From positions 62,001-126,000 of the forward strand of contig JAFMYY010000015.1 in the NCBI GenBank assembly GCA_017948555.1: DNA of 64,000 nt, written 5' to 3'. This DNA comes from Cesiribacteraceae bacterium YIM B00369. GTDB taxonomy: Bacteria > Bacteroidota > Bacteroidia > Cytophagales > Cyclobacteriaceae. Below the pieces are notes generated by a model that had not been told where the DNA came from, did not search any database, and saw only the letters and a program-made list of their open reading frames with translations. The translations under genes were made by a program, and so were the position numbers. This document shows positions 53,981-61,763 of the stretch, in pieces; position 1 is the first letter of the stretch, and every line of letters begins with the position of its first letter.

Positions 53981-54766
53981 TTAATTATTCCACCTTAACA
54001 TTAAAAGCGTAAGGGCTGAAATTCCGGAAAACAGAACTCCAACGTTAGCTACATTATTTATCCTCCAGTTTTTAGCACCTAATGGTGCTACTGATATCAC
54101 ATCATCAGGCCTGAGATAAAAATAGGGCGAAGATAATACATCGTCTTCCAACACATTTACATACGCAATCTGCATCTCGTTGTTTTCCCTTCTTACAATC
54201 TTAACCCTGGCTCTGTCAGCATAGTCTGTAAATCCACCGGATTCACCCAAAGCTTCAAGTATATTCAGTTTTGGATTATAAGTGGTATAGCGCCCCTCAT
54301 TCTGTACCTCCCCCAGTATAGTATACTGAAAACTAAGCAGTTTCACATCTACCGTTGGGGTTTCCAAATACCGTTCCACAATTTCCTGAATCTTTGCTCT
54401 GGCATCCTCAGTAGTTAAGCCTGCAATTTCAACCTTACCCACCACAGGCAATGGAATAGTACCATCCTGCTCGATTTTTATTCCTGTTAAAAGCGGATCA
54501 CGGGGATCGAAGCCGGAAACGGTTTGTGTGGATTGAGCATTAAAAAAATCAAATTCACTTGGGGTTGTACTGGAAACTTTTAAAGAAATGATATCATCCG
54601 GTCTTAAAGTATAAGTGTAATCTCTTGCCTGATGCCGCTTAACCGGCGTATTAAGGGTTGCATTATTATTAAAATCCTGGTCTGTCTGGAGAATTATTTC
54701 TTTTTTGGTTGGCACACAGGCAACAGAGAGAGAGAAAAGAAATAAAATAAAAATGGTACGATTCAT
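53981..54766 (-). CDS. wza: Polysaccharide export outer-membrane lipoprotein
   Basis: 261 residues. A lipoprotein signal ends at SVAC with Cys17. The poly-export domain follows (YTLRPDDIISLKVSS, DGTIPLPVVGKVEIAGLTTEDA, TPTVDVKLLSF), then one SLBB domain (YTILGEVQNEGRYTTYNPKLNILEALGESGG). A C-terminal hydrophobic stretch, NVGVLFSGISALTLLML, replaces the amphipathic helix of the E. coli protein. This short form is usual in Bacteroidota. The gene starts the wza-wzc unit. Upstream lie two TAGTTAACT palindromes. Confidence 0.95.
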   Translation of the reverse strand: MNRTIFILFLFSLSVACVPTKKEIILQTDQDFNNNATLNTPVKRHQARDYTYTLRPDDIISLKVSSTTPSEFDFFNAQSTQTVSGFDPRDPLLTGIKIEQDGTIPLPVVGKVEIAGLTTEDARAKIQEIVERYLETPTVDVKLLSFQYTILGEVQNEGRYTTYNPKLNILEALGESGGFTDYADRARVKIVRRENNEMQIAYVNVLEDDVLSSPYFYLRPDDVISVAPLGAKNWRINNVANVGVLFSGISALTLLMLRWNN

Positions 54767-54799
54767 AAATAGTAAAAATGTAAATCAGGTTGAAAAGTT

Positions 54800-54845
54800 T
54801 AGTTAACTACCCCTTTACCTGCAACAGGAAAAGAATAGTTAACTT
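54800..54845 (-). promoter_or_regulatory. Paired palindromes upstream of wza
   Basis: TAGTTAACTA (54800-54809, perfect palindrome) and TAGTTAACTT (54836-54845, one mismatch) lie 36 bases apart centre to centre, 34-80 bases before the wza start. Two near-identical palindromes at this spacing could be an operator for a dimeric regulator. No regulator gene is in the window and no consensus promoter was seen. Confidence 0.35.
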
Positions 54846-54942
54846 AATTGTATTTAGGTATTTGTTTAAATTATATATTGCAAAAACAACCTTTTCATTA
54901 CTGATTCCAGCACACGGCCTCTCTATACTTCCTCAACCAACT

Positions 54943-56076
54943 CTACTTACTGCGTGCCTTTTTAATAATGATATTGTGGCATATTTTGAACAGATACTGC
55001 AAATCTGTTTTTAAAGGACTCTTTTTATAGGCTTCCAGGTAACGTAATTCCGAATCCATAATTTCCTCCAGCGTTTTAGGCATATCGGCATAGAATGGCG
55101 GCAGAAGGCCTGGCTTAACACATCTTCTTTTTTCCTGCAGTTCGGGGGTGTACAAGCTTAAATAATGGGCGCTTAACGGTCTTACCCCAATAAGTTTTAA
55201 ATCGCCTTTGAGCACATTCAGGATCATCGGCAACTCATCAAGCCAGAATTTCCGGCAAACTTTACCCAGCGTGGTTACCCTTATGTCGTTATTAGATTTC
55301 CCTCCTTCGCATAACTTATTCTGCTCATAAATATATTCCTGCAGGTACTCCGCATAGGGGTGCATTGTTCTGAGCTTATATACATATATAAACTTCCCGT
55401 CTTTACCCTCGCGTTTCATACTGAACAGAGGCCCGTAAGAAGGCTTCAGGTTAAATTCAGGCTCCTTCACCTTTTCGGCTATAAAATACAACAGATTGGG
55501 GCGGGCCTGCAGACCAACAACTTTAAAACCACAGGAATATAAACGACCTAAAGCCTCAACACTGGTAAGTACCCTGTTCCGGCCTTTAGTTATACTGAAG
55601 TACAGCTTCTTAAGACCCGGCAATTTCGGCAATACCCTTTTAAAAGTGAAATCGGCTGAATATATAGCCCAATTCAATCCTTTAGGGTACTTTTTAAGAA
55701 TCCTCTCCTTACGAAGTGCTTTGGTCTCCACACATCCTACAAACAATCCACCTGCAGGAAGGTGCTCGTTTGCCGCTTCAAAAAATTTATTAATCCTCCT
55801 GATGTCATTTATGCGGCGAAGGTTAACAATGTTTTTATAATAGCCTGACTCATCATTTACATTGTAAAGTTTTTTGATTTCAGATACCTCAGTAGTATTA
55901 AGGAGAACTGTTTCCTTTTTATTTTTCACATCCAGGTACTGAGACAAAAAGCCAAGAGGGTCTTTCTCATTTTTTTGTTCCTGAACCTGATCAACAACTT
56001 CTATTTTTTTCTCCAGCTCCATTTGAGGCTCAGGGCTTTGAACCTTCGATCTATTATTAAAAAATTGCGTTTGCAT
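54943..56076 (-). CDS. Initiating sugar transferase with atypical N-terminal domain
   Basis: 377 residues from the ATG at 56076; ATG 56112 and GTG 56190 are alternative starts. The C-terminal 180 residues hold the bacterial sugar transferase core: YVYKLRTMHPYAEYL, RVTTLGKVCRKFWLDELPM, LNVLKGDLKLIGVRPL and KPGLLPPFY. This enzyme starts the repeat unit by moving sugar phosphate to undecaprenyl phosphate. The membrane re-entrant helix that normally precedes KxRTM is missing, replaced by KEPEFNLKPSYGPLFSM. The N-terminal half (INKFFEAANEHLPAGGLFVGC, LGRLYSCGFKVVGL) resembles the C-terminal half of a methyltransferase without a SAM motif. It lies between the GDP-mannose dehydrogenase-like gene and wza. 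Confidence 0.85.
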   Translation of the reverse strand: MQTQFFNNRSKVQSPEPQMELEKKIEVVDQVQEQKNEKDPLGFLSQYLDVKNKKETVLLNTTEVSEIKKLYNVNDESGYYKNIVNLRRINDIRRINKFFEAANEHLPAGGLFVGCVETKALRKERILKKYPKGLNWAIYSADFTFKRVLPKLPGLKKLYFSITKGRNRVLTSVEALGRLYSCGFKVVGLQARPNLLYFIAEKVKEPEFNLKPSYGPLFSMKREGKDGKFIYVYKLRTMHPYAEYLQEYIYEQNKLCEGGKSNNDIRVTTLGKVCRKFWLDELPMILNVLKGDLKLIGVRPLSAHYLSLYTPELQEKRRCVKPGLLPPFYADMPKTLEEIMDSELRYLEAYKKSPLKTDLQYLFKICHNIIIKKARSK

Positions 56077-56319
56077 ATTGATATAGAGGTTTAAAAAATT
56101 CTGCACTGTCATTATATAAGGAGATGTCTCCTTCTTCTTCCAACTACTATTACATACCGAAAAAACAGCTTCAGGGTTACATATAATCACTCCTGATCAG
56201 CAGGAAATTAAATAAAATAACACAGCCATAATGACCCAAACCTTTTTACAGGCAGAAACCTTACTTACAACACGTAAGCAAGTGTTTTGTTCTGCCCGTA
56301 AATAAAACCTCTTATCCGC

Positions 56320-57633
56320 TTACCAGCCTAAGCCTTCATAATTAACGTTACGGGGCTCTTCCACTACCCTTACCAGGTCAATAAATATTTTATCAGGGTA
56401 ATCATCTATCAGGCTCCGGAAGCGCTCATCGTTCTGGGAGATTACCAGCACTTCAGAACTTTCCACCACCTCCTGCAAATCGCTTTTTAACAACTTTGAA
56501 AGGTGTGGTATTCTTGTTTCAATATAATGCTTATTAGTACCTGTAATATTGGACAGATTTACCTTCTCATCGAAAATGCATATTTCATACCCTTTCCCTA
56601 AAAGGCTCTCTGTAACCTCCACTATCGGGCTATATCTCAGGTCATCGGTACCTTTTTTAAAGCTCAGACCAAGAATCCCTACTTTTTTCCTGCCTTTGCT
56701 TGTGATAAGCTCAAAAGCAGTTCTTTTCTGGTTCTGGTTAGAGCGCTCAATCGATTCCAGTACCGGAGAGTTCAGGTAGGCATCGTGTGCAATGGTATTC
56801 AGGGCTTTCAGGTCCTTTGGCAGGCAGGAGCCTCCATAAGCAAAGCCCGGCTTGAAGTAGTAAGGCGAAATATTAAGGTGCGTATCTTTACAGAAAAGAT
56901 CCATTACCTTATGGGAATCAATACCCATTCTTTTGCAAATATTCCCCACCTCATTGGCAAAGGTTATTTTAAGTGCATGGAAAGAGTTATTTACATACTT
57001 AATGATTTCAGCAACTCTTACATCTGTTCTTTCTATTGGCGCATCAACCTTACTGTAAATGTCAGCCATAATATCCAGCGCTTTTTCATTTTCGGAACCG
57101 ATAACGGTTACTGCCGGATTATAGTAATCCTTTACAGCAGATCCTTCCCTCAAGAACTCAGGGTTTGATACAACGGCAAAATCCACATTCCTCTTTTTAC
57201 CTGAGGCTTCTTCAATTATTCTGCCCACCTTCTCATTTGTACCTAAAAGCACAGTGCTCCGGATAGCTATTACATGAAAACTATCTTTTCCTTTTAACGC
57301 CTCGCCTATACCTTGCGCCGTTTTATATATATAATCCAGGTTAAGATGGCCGTTTCCGGTAGACGGTGTACCTACACAAATAATTGAAACATTCGTGTCT
57401 TTCACAGCCTGAATATGATCAGTGGTTGCAGAAATCCGCCCGGCCTTATGACCTTCTTCAATAATGGTATCAATATCTTTTTCAATAATAGTGGGCTTGC
57501 CATTATTAATGAGATCAACCTTATGCTGAACCACATCCACACCAATTACCTTATGCCCGTTTTTTGCCAGGCATCCAATACTTACGCAACCTACATACCC
57601 TAAACCAAAAATACTGATGCTATTCGTTTCCAT
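56320..57633 (-). CDS. Nucleotide-sugar dehydrogenase, GDP-mannose 6-dehydrogenase-like
   Basis: 437 residues, the length of AlgD (436). The NAD loop is FGLGYVGCVSIGCLAKNGH, SNPEFLREGSAVKDY follows, and the catalytic Cys270 lies in PYYFKPGFAYGGSCLPKDLKAL. The preceding CKDTHLNISPYYFKPGFA segment is the GDP-mannose dehydrogenase form rather than the UDP-glucose form. It would oxidise GDP-mannose to GDP-mannuronate with NAD. It is a distant relative of the ugd at 43500, not a duplicate. It is first in line before the sugar transferase, wza and wzc; the 211-base gap upstream should hold its promoter. Confidence 0.88.
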   Translation of the reverse strand: METNSISIFGLGYVGCVSIGCLAKNGHKVIGVDVVQHKVDLINNGKPTIIEKDIDTIIEEGHKAGRISATTDHIQAVKDTNVSIICVGTPSTGNGHLNLDYIYKTAQGIGEALKGKDSFHVIAIRSTVLLGTNEKVGRIIEEASGKKRNVDFAVVSNPEFLREGSAVKDYYNPAVTVIGSENEKALDIMADIYSKVDAPIERTDVRVAEIIKYVNNSFHALKITFANEVGNICKRMGIDSHKVMDLFCKDTHLNISPYYFKPGFAYGGSCLPKDLKALNTIAHDAYLNSPVLESIERSNQNQKRTAFELITSKGRKKVGILGLSFKKGTDDLRYSPIVEVTESLLGKGYEICIFDEKVNLSNITGTNKHYIETRIPHLSKLLKSDLQEVVESSEVLVISQNDERFRSLIDDYPDKIFIDLVRVVEEPRNVNYEGLGW

Positions 57634-57660
57634 AATATTTAAAAAAATTTGAGACGGAAG

Positions 57661-57840
57661 AATGGAGACTTTAGATGTCAGACATGAGATATGAGAGAAG
57701 CGGATTCTGGTTACTGGTTATAGATAACTTCACCATCTATTCCGATCAATATGTTTTTTTTCTATCCACCAATCATCCAAATAATGTCTACGCTATCCCA
57801 TCGCCTTACATAATTCTTAATTTTTAATTCTTAATTCATA
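57661..57840. repeat. Low-complexity intergenic tracts
   Basis: In the 211-base gap between the dehydrogenase start (57633) and the DUF354 gene end (57845), 57668-57700 is a purine-rich, repeat-like tract (GATGTCAGACATGAGATATGAGAG), and 57811-57838 is an A/T-only imperfect direct repeat built on TTAATTCTTAATTTT. Such tracts recur between genes in some Bacteroidota. No ORF or clear promoter was seen. Confidence 0.4.
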
Positions 57841-57844
57841 AAAA

Positions 57845-58894
57845 TTATCCCTGCGCCAGCCGCGCTTCAGGAACCTGTTTCCGGTACTTAAAGATCTGGT
57901 CGATAATAAACTCAGTTATATCATCCCATTCCTTCAGCAGTTCCTGACGGAATGCCTGCTGGTCTTTCACCTGCAGTTTGCCCGACACAATATCGGCCAT
58001 CAGCGCAGGAGCTTCATCCGGACCAGCTTTAAAAAGCATATTCTTATCAACCATTAACTGGTTTGCCTTCATTTCACGAATGCCGCAGTAAATACTAGGC
58101 ACCCCCAGCATGGCTGCTTCACGGGCCATACTGTCGCCGGAAGATACCAGCATCCGGCTATGGTAAATCAGGGAATGAATATCTCCCACAGGCTCTTCCA
58201 GCAGTATCCAGTCTTTAGGGTACTGACCTATGGTTTCCTTATCTTCCAGAGAAAGAAGGACAGGAACACCCTCAGGAAAGTCTTTGGAGAAAGAGGCCAC
58301 GATATTGGACTCCTGATCCTGGTAATTTAAGCTGCCGCTGGATACCTCCCGCACAAAAATATATTTTCCCGGCTCCAGGCTGTATTTCGACAACTCACTG
58401 GTGCTTTCCTGAAAATATTTCGGCGTAAGGTAAGCCCATTCCTTCAGGGCCTTCATGGTTTCGACGTTTCCTGCTGTTTCAGTAATAGGCGGAAAAAACA
58501 GGCGGGTGCTGGTCAGCTTTTCCAGAAACACATTTACAGGTCTCTCCGGATCGTCATCGAACTGCAGATTGGGTTTACCAAACATTTTCATAACAGCTCC
58601 CAGATTAAAGCTCCCCACACTTAAACCAAAATCGGGCTTATGCTTAAGCACAAAAAAGAAGAGGTTAAAGAATTTCTTTATGTTTGCCTCGTAAATAATT
58701 GAATATTTAGTTCCGCGGTGAGCTCCCACATAAGTAATAGGGTACTCTCCCAGCTCATTCTCCAGTATGCGGGGTAATTTCCCTCTCCGGAGTCCTGTAA
58801 TGAGGATTTCATGCCCTTGGTCGGAAAGGATCCTCAGGGCTTTTTTAAAAAAATTAACATGTGCCGGATGGGCAATATCTACTACTATTTTCAT
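57845..58894 (-). CDS. DUF354 family protein, putative GT-B glycosyltransferase
   Basis: 349 residues. MKIVVDIAHPAHVNFFKKAL, VGSFNLGAVMKMFGKPNLQFDDDPE, and LVSSGDSMAREAAMLGVPSIYCGIREMKANQLMV match DUF354, a family with the fold of UDP-GlcNAc 2-epimerase and GT-B transferases. The SGDSMAREAA block sits where GT-B enzymes bind the donor phosphate. The function of the family is not settled. It overlaps the decarboxylase-like gene by four bases (ATGA) and is the last gene of the cassette running from 61628. Confidence 0.85.
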   Translation of the reverse strand: MKIVVDIAHPAHVNFFKKALRILSDQGHEILITGLRRGKLPRILENELGEYPITYVGAHRGTKYSIIYEANIKKFFNLFFFVLKHKPDFGLSVGSFNLGAVMKMFGKPNLQFDDDPERPVNVFLEKLTSTRLFFPPITETAGNVETMKALKEWAYLTPKYFQESTSELSKYSLEPGKYIFVREVSSGSLNYQDQESNIVASFSKDFPEGVPVLLSLEDKETIGQYPKDWILLEEPVGDIHSLIYHSRMLVSSGDSMAREAAMLGVPSIYCGIREMKANQLMVDKNMLFKAGPDEAPALMADIVSGKLQVKDQQAFRQELLKEWDDITEFIIDQIFKYRKQVPEARLAQG

Positions 58895-59700
58895 AATTCT
58901 GCTATTACTGATTCGCCGGCATAAATCTGATCTTTCAGTTTTACCTTTACATTATAACTCTGCGGAATAATCACATCCACCTGAGAGCCAAAGCGGATCA
59001 TTCCAACCCAGTCGCCACGCTTTAACTGGTCGCCTTCCTTTACATAAGTATCGATGCGTTTTACCAGCTTAGAGGCTGTCTGCACAATCCCTACTTTCAT
59101 GCCATTGTTATCAAAAACAATAGTTTGTCTTTCATTTTCCTTAAGGGCCTCAGGGTCTTTCAGGGAAAGGAATTTACCATTGAAATGGCGGTTCAATATA
59201 ACTTTACCCGGTACAGGTGCACAGTTTTTATGCACATCGAAAGGAGTCATATTAATACCTATGAGCCAGCAGGGCCCTTCCAGTATATTTGTTTTGGTAA
59301 GCTCTTCCAGCTTTGCAAGGGTGTGGCCTTTTACCGAAATAGGCACCTGCCCTGCTTCAATTTTCTCCACATAAATAACATTTCCATCGGCAGGGGAAAT
59401 AATATGCTCGGCAGGCGCTTCGCACTTACGGGTAGGTGTACGCCAGAAGCGGATCATGGTTATTCCAAAGCCTATACCCACCACAAGGCCGGCATTTACG
59501 ACAAAGGCAATCCAGTTCCAGTCAGGCGGCAGCGCCAGAAGCAGTAAATAAGAGAGCAGAAATGCTAAAAGTATTACAACCACGTTGTCCTGAAAAAGGT
59601 ATTTAAGACTGATACGGGTTTTGTAATGCAGGTAATAGTACATTAAAGTACTAAGAATGATACTTTCTAAAAGTAAAAAAATTACAGTTGATGTAAACAT
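58891..59700 (-). CDS. Phosphatidylserine decarboxylase-like proenzyme
   Basis: 269 residues. Three N-terminal membrane helices (about 4-22, 39-58, 62-84) precede the catalytic domain. HIISPADGNV (D105), NMTPFDVHKNCAPVPGKV (H157) and MIRFGSQVDVIIP with Ser239 match the family; GS (238-239) is the expected self-cleavage site that yields the pyruvoyl group. Housekeeping enzymes make phosphatidylethanolamine. Here the gene lies between DUF354 (four-base overlap) and ATP-grasp (six-base gap) genes in a glycan locus, so either it is the only cellular copy placed here or it decarboxylates a seryl group on a glycan intermediate. The sequence cannot decide. Confidence 0.9.
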   Translation of the reverse strand: MFTSTVIFLLLESIILSTLMYYYLHYKTRISLKYLFQDNVVVILLAFLLSYLLLLALPPDWNWIAFVVNAGLVVGIGFGITMIRFWRTPTRKCEAPAEHIISPADGNVIYVEKIEAGQVPISVKGHTLAKLEELTKTNILEGPCWLIGINMTPFDVHKNCAPVPGKVILNRHFNGKFLSLKDPEALKENERQTIVFDNNGMKVGIVQTASKLVKRIDTYVKEGDQLKRGDWVGMIRFGSQVDVIIPQSYNVKVKLKDQIYAGESVIAEL

Positions 59701-59706
59701 GGTTAA

Positions 59707-60861
59707 TTATCGGCTTAACAGTAAATAAGGTGAAAGTGCTATATACATAACTCCGGGAAGCGGATCCTTCCAGGAAAAACATGCGTATTCTTTTTTATAT
59801 TGAAGGGTATTTACATAATCACGGATCGCATAGCGCCCCTTCATGGCTTCTGAGAGCACTACATAAGTGTCGGTTAGTCTTTCGGTCCAGCCGAGGTCAG
59901 CTTTGGTATTATGCTGCTCCTCCAGCTGTTCCCCGTTCAGGTAATCAATAAGCATTCCTATAAGATTAATGCCAATGGTGTTGGAAATAGTATGCCACTT
60001 CCACGTACGGGGATTTATCTCAATAAGTTTAAAATCTTTTGTATTTTCATCGTACATAAATTCTGTTTCCGACAGACCAAAGTATTTTATACCTGTAAGA
60101 AAGCGCTTTGCAAGCTCATCAATCCTGGGGTTTACCACTGTTTTGGCAAAGGTGGTGGAAATACCAAAGTCCATGGGCTTCTGCCTGATACGGTTCGCCA
60201 CAAAGCTTCCCCATACTTTTTCCCCGCTGCAAAATGAGCCAAAAGAATAAAGTTTGGTAGGGCCGCCCGATAAAAACTCCTGTACAATTACTTCGTCAGG
60301 AATAATTACCTCAGTAGCCAGGCGGTAATTTTCGACCAGCTCCTGTGGTGTATTACAGAGGTAAACCTTTTTACCCAGCTTGCTGTAGAATTTGTACATT
60401 ACAGCAGGTTTAATAATAACAGGGTATTTAATCTTATCCTGCAGGGCTATAACTTCCTCTTCGCTCTTTGGAAAGAAACTTTCAGGAATAGGAATCCCCA
60501 GCTCTTTGGCCCTTGTATATGTTTTTATTTTATTATAGCATATATCAGTAATTTCAGGCTCGGGCACGGAGAGCTTGTACCAGCCGGAGAGGGCTTCATA
60601 ATTATCGGCCAGGAAGCCTACAAAACGGTCGTTGGTAGGCATTAACAAGGCCTTTTGCTTCGGAACATTGTATTTCTGAAGCTTTTTCAGGAGGTCGGCC
60701 TCCCCTTTAAACTGCACAAACTTTTTACAGGTGTTGGAAAAGCGGGTTACGCAAATGGGATCTTCATTAAAAAGATGCACCTCCATACCTAAGCTATGGC
60801 AGATACGGGCTACTCCCAGCCCCTGTATATGGTTTCCTAATAAAATTATACGGTCTATCAC
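59707..60861 (-). CDS. ATP-grasp enzyme (carboxylate-amine ligase-like)
   Basis: 384 residues. An N-terminal Rossmann-like domain (LGNHIQGLGVARICHSLG) is followed by the ATP-grasp fold: ICYNKIKTYTRAKELGIPIPESF, YPVIIKPA with the ATP-binding Lys, VIVQEFLSGGP, and KLIEINPRTWKWH with the metal-binding Glu and Asn. Such enzymes join a carboxylate to an amine through an acylphosphate. The start is GTG at 60861, overlapping the TAG stop of the deacetylase-like gene by one base. It could amidate a uronic acid or attach an amino acid; substrate unknown. Confidence 0.88.
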   Translation of the reverse strand: MIDRIILLGNHIQGLGVARICHSLGMEVHLFNEDPICVTRFSNTCKKFVQFKGEADLLKKLQKYNVPKQKALLMPTNDRFVGFLADNYEALSGWYKLSVPEPEITDICYNKIKTYTRAKELGIPIPESFFPKSEEEVIALQDKIKYPVIIKPAVMYKFYSKLGKKVYLCNTPQELVENYRLATEVIIPDEVIVQEFLSGGPTKLYSFGSFCSGEKVWGSFVANRIRQKPMDFGISTTFAKTVVNPRIDELAKRFLTGIKYFGLSETEFMYDENTKDFKLIEINPRTWKWHTISNTIGINLIGMLIDYLNGEQLEEQHNTKADLGWTERLTDTYVVLSEAMKGRYAIRDYVNTLQYKKEYACFSWKDPLPGVMYIALSPYLLLSR

Positions 60862-61628
60862 TATCGTAACTTTACAATTATTCGTTTTACCTGATTTTTC
60901 ATATTCTGTACCACCAGCTCCTGCGACCAGCCTGCAAGGCCGTCGTTCCAGCGCTGAGGGTGGATATTCTGCATAATATGGTCCGGCAGCTCGTTATTGC
61001 GCAAAGCCCCGATCAGGTCGAAGGTGCTGGAGAATTTAAATTTGAAAGGGCTGTCAACCTTATCGCGCACACTGGAGCTGGTCCTGTTCCACTGGCGGCC
61101 GGTATCAGTAATGTATAGCACCTTACTGAAGTCCACATCAAAATAGGGCTCCGCAATAATTCCGTAATCACGGTAGTTGTAATCTTCCCAGATGAGCCTG
61201 TTATCCCACTTCGAAAGCGGACTGCCGTGCATACAAATGGTTTTTACAGGATAGTACCCCCTGAACATTTCAAGGTTCTTTTCAAAAGCACGAATCGCCT
61301 TTACCTTATCGCCATTGTTCAGGGCCATATCTTCGTAATGGTAACCGATTTCGTGGCCCAGGTCCCTGATCTTTTCAATCATTAACGGATGGTAGCTTTC
61401 CGGAACCACTCTGAAATAGTAAGAGCCTCTTACACCCAGCTGATACTGGATGCGGGCGGTATCGAGCGAATTACCCGGCAGGCGGTCCACATCGTGGCGC
61501 AGGATCATTACTTTTTTCCCGCTGTAATCATTGGTTACATAATCCTCAAAGGTGGTAAGCTTATACCCCTGCTCAATAGCACAGCTTAAGAAGTCCCGAT
61601 AGGTTTGTAAGGTAAAATCCCTTTTCAT
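60861..61628 (-). CDS. Divergent polysaccharide deacetylase-like (NodB fold) protein
   Basis: 255 residues. VMILRHDVDRLPGN (HDVD at 45-48) replaces TFDDG, GVRGSYYFRV corresponds to PATFFV, and HEIGYHYEDM (H97) replaces the HTxSH block. ICMHGSPLSKWDNRLIW is a later conserved segment seen in this subgroup. The metal-ligand set is changed from the classic CE4 form, so it may be a deacetylase with altered metal binding or another hydrolase. It is the first gene of the tight four-gene cassette down to DUF354, 135 bases after the GT4 gene's stop codon. Confidence 0.8.
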   Translation of the reverse strand: MKRDFTLQTYRDFLSCAIEQGYKLTTFEDYVTNDYSGKKVMILRHDVDRLPGNSLDTARIQYQLGVRGSYYFRVVPESYHPLMIEKIRDLGHEIGYHYEDMALNNGDKVKAIRAFEKNLEMFRGYYPVKTICMHGSPLSKWDNRLIWEDYNYRDYGIIAEPYFDVDFSKVLYITDTGRQWNRTSSSVRDKVDSPFKFKFSSTFDLIGALRNNELPDHIMQNIHPQRWNDGLAGWSQELVVQNMKNQVKRIIVKLR

Positions 61629-61763
61629 GAAAAAATATTAAAAAAATTAAGCAATCCGATAAAAATATAGAGGCTTATACCTCTCTGCGGTGCAGCTGCA
61701 ATTTACTGACAATATCCACCACACCCTTATAATTATCTGTTAAATTTGGTTTAACTCACTAAG

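Noticed and set aside
57811-57838. Possible CRISPR-like or iteron repeat
   Set aside because: Only an imperfect A/T direct repeat with no spacers or cas genes; treated as low complexity.
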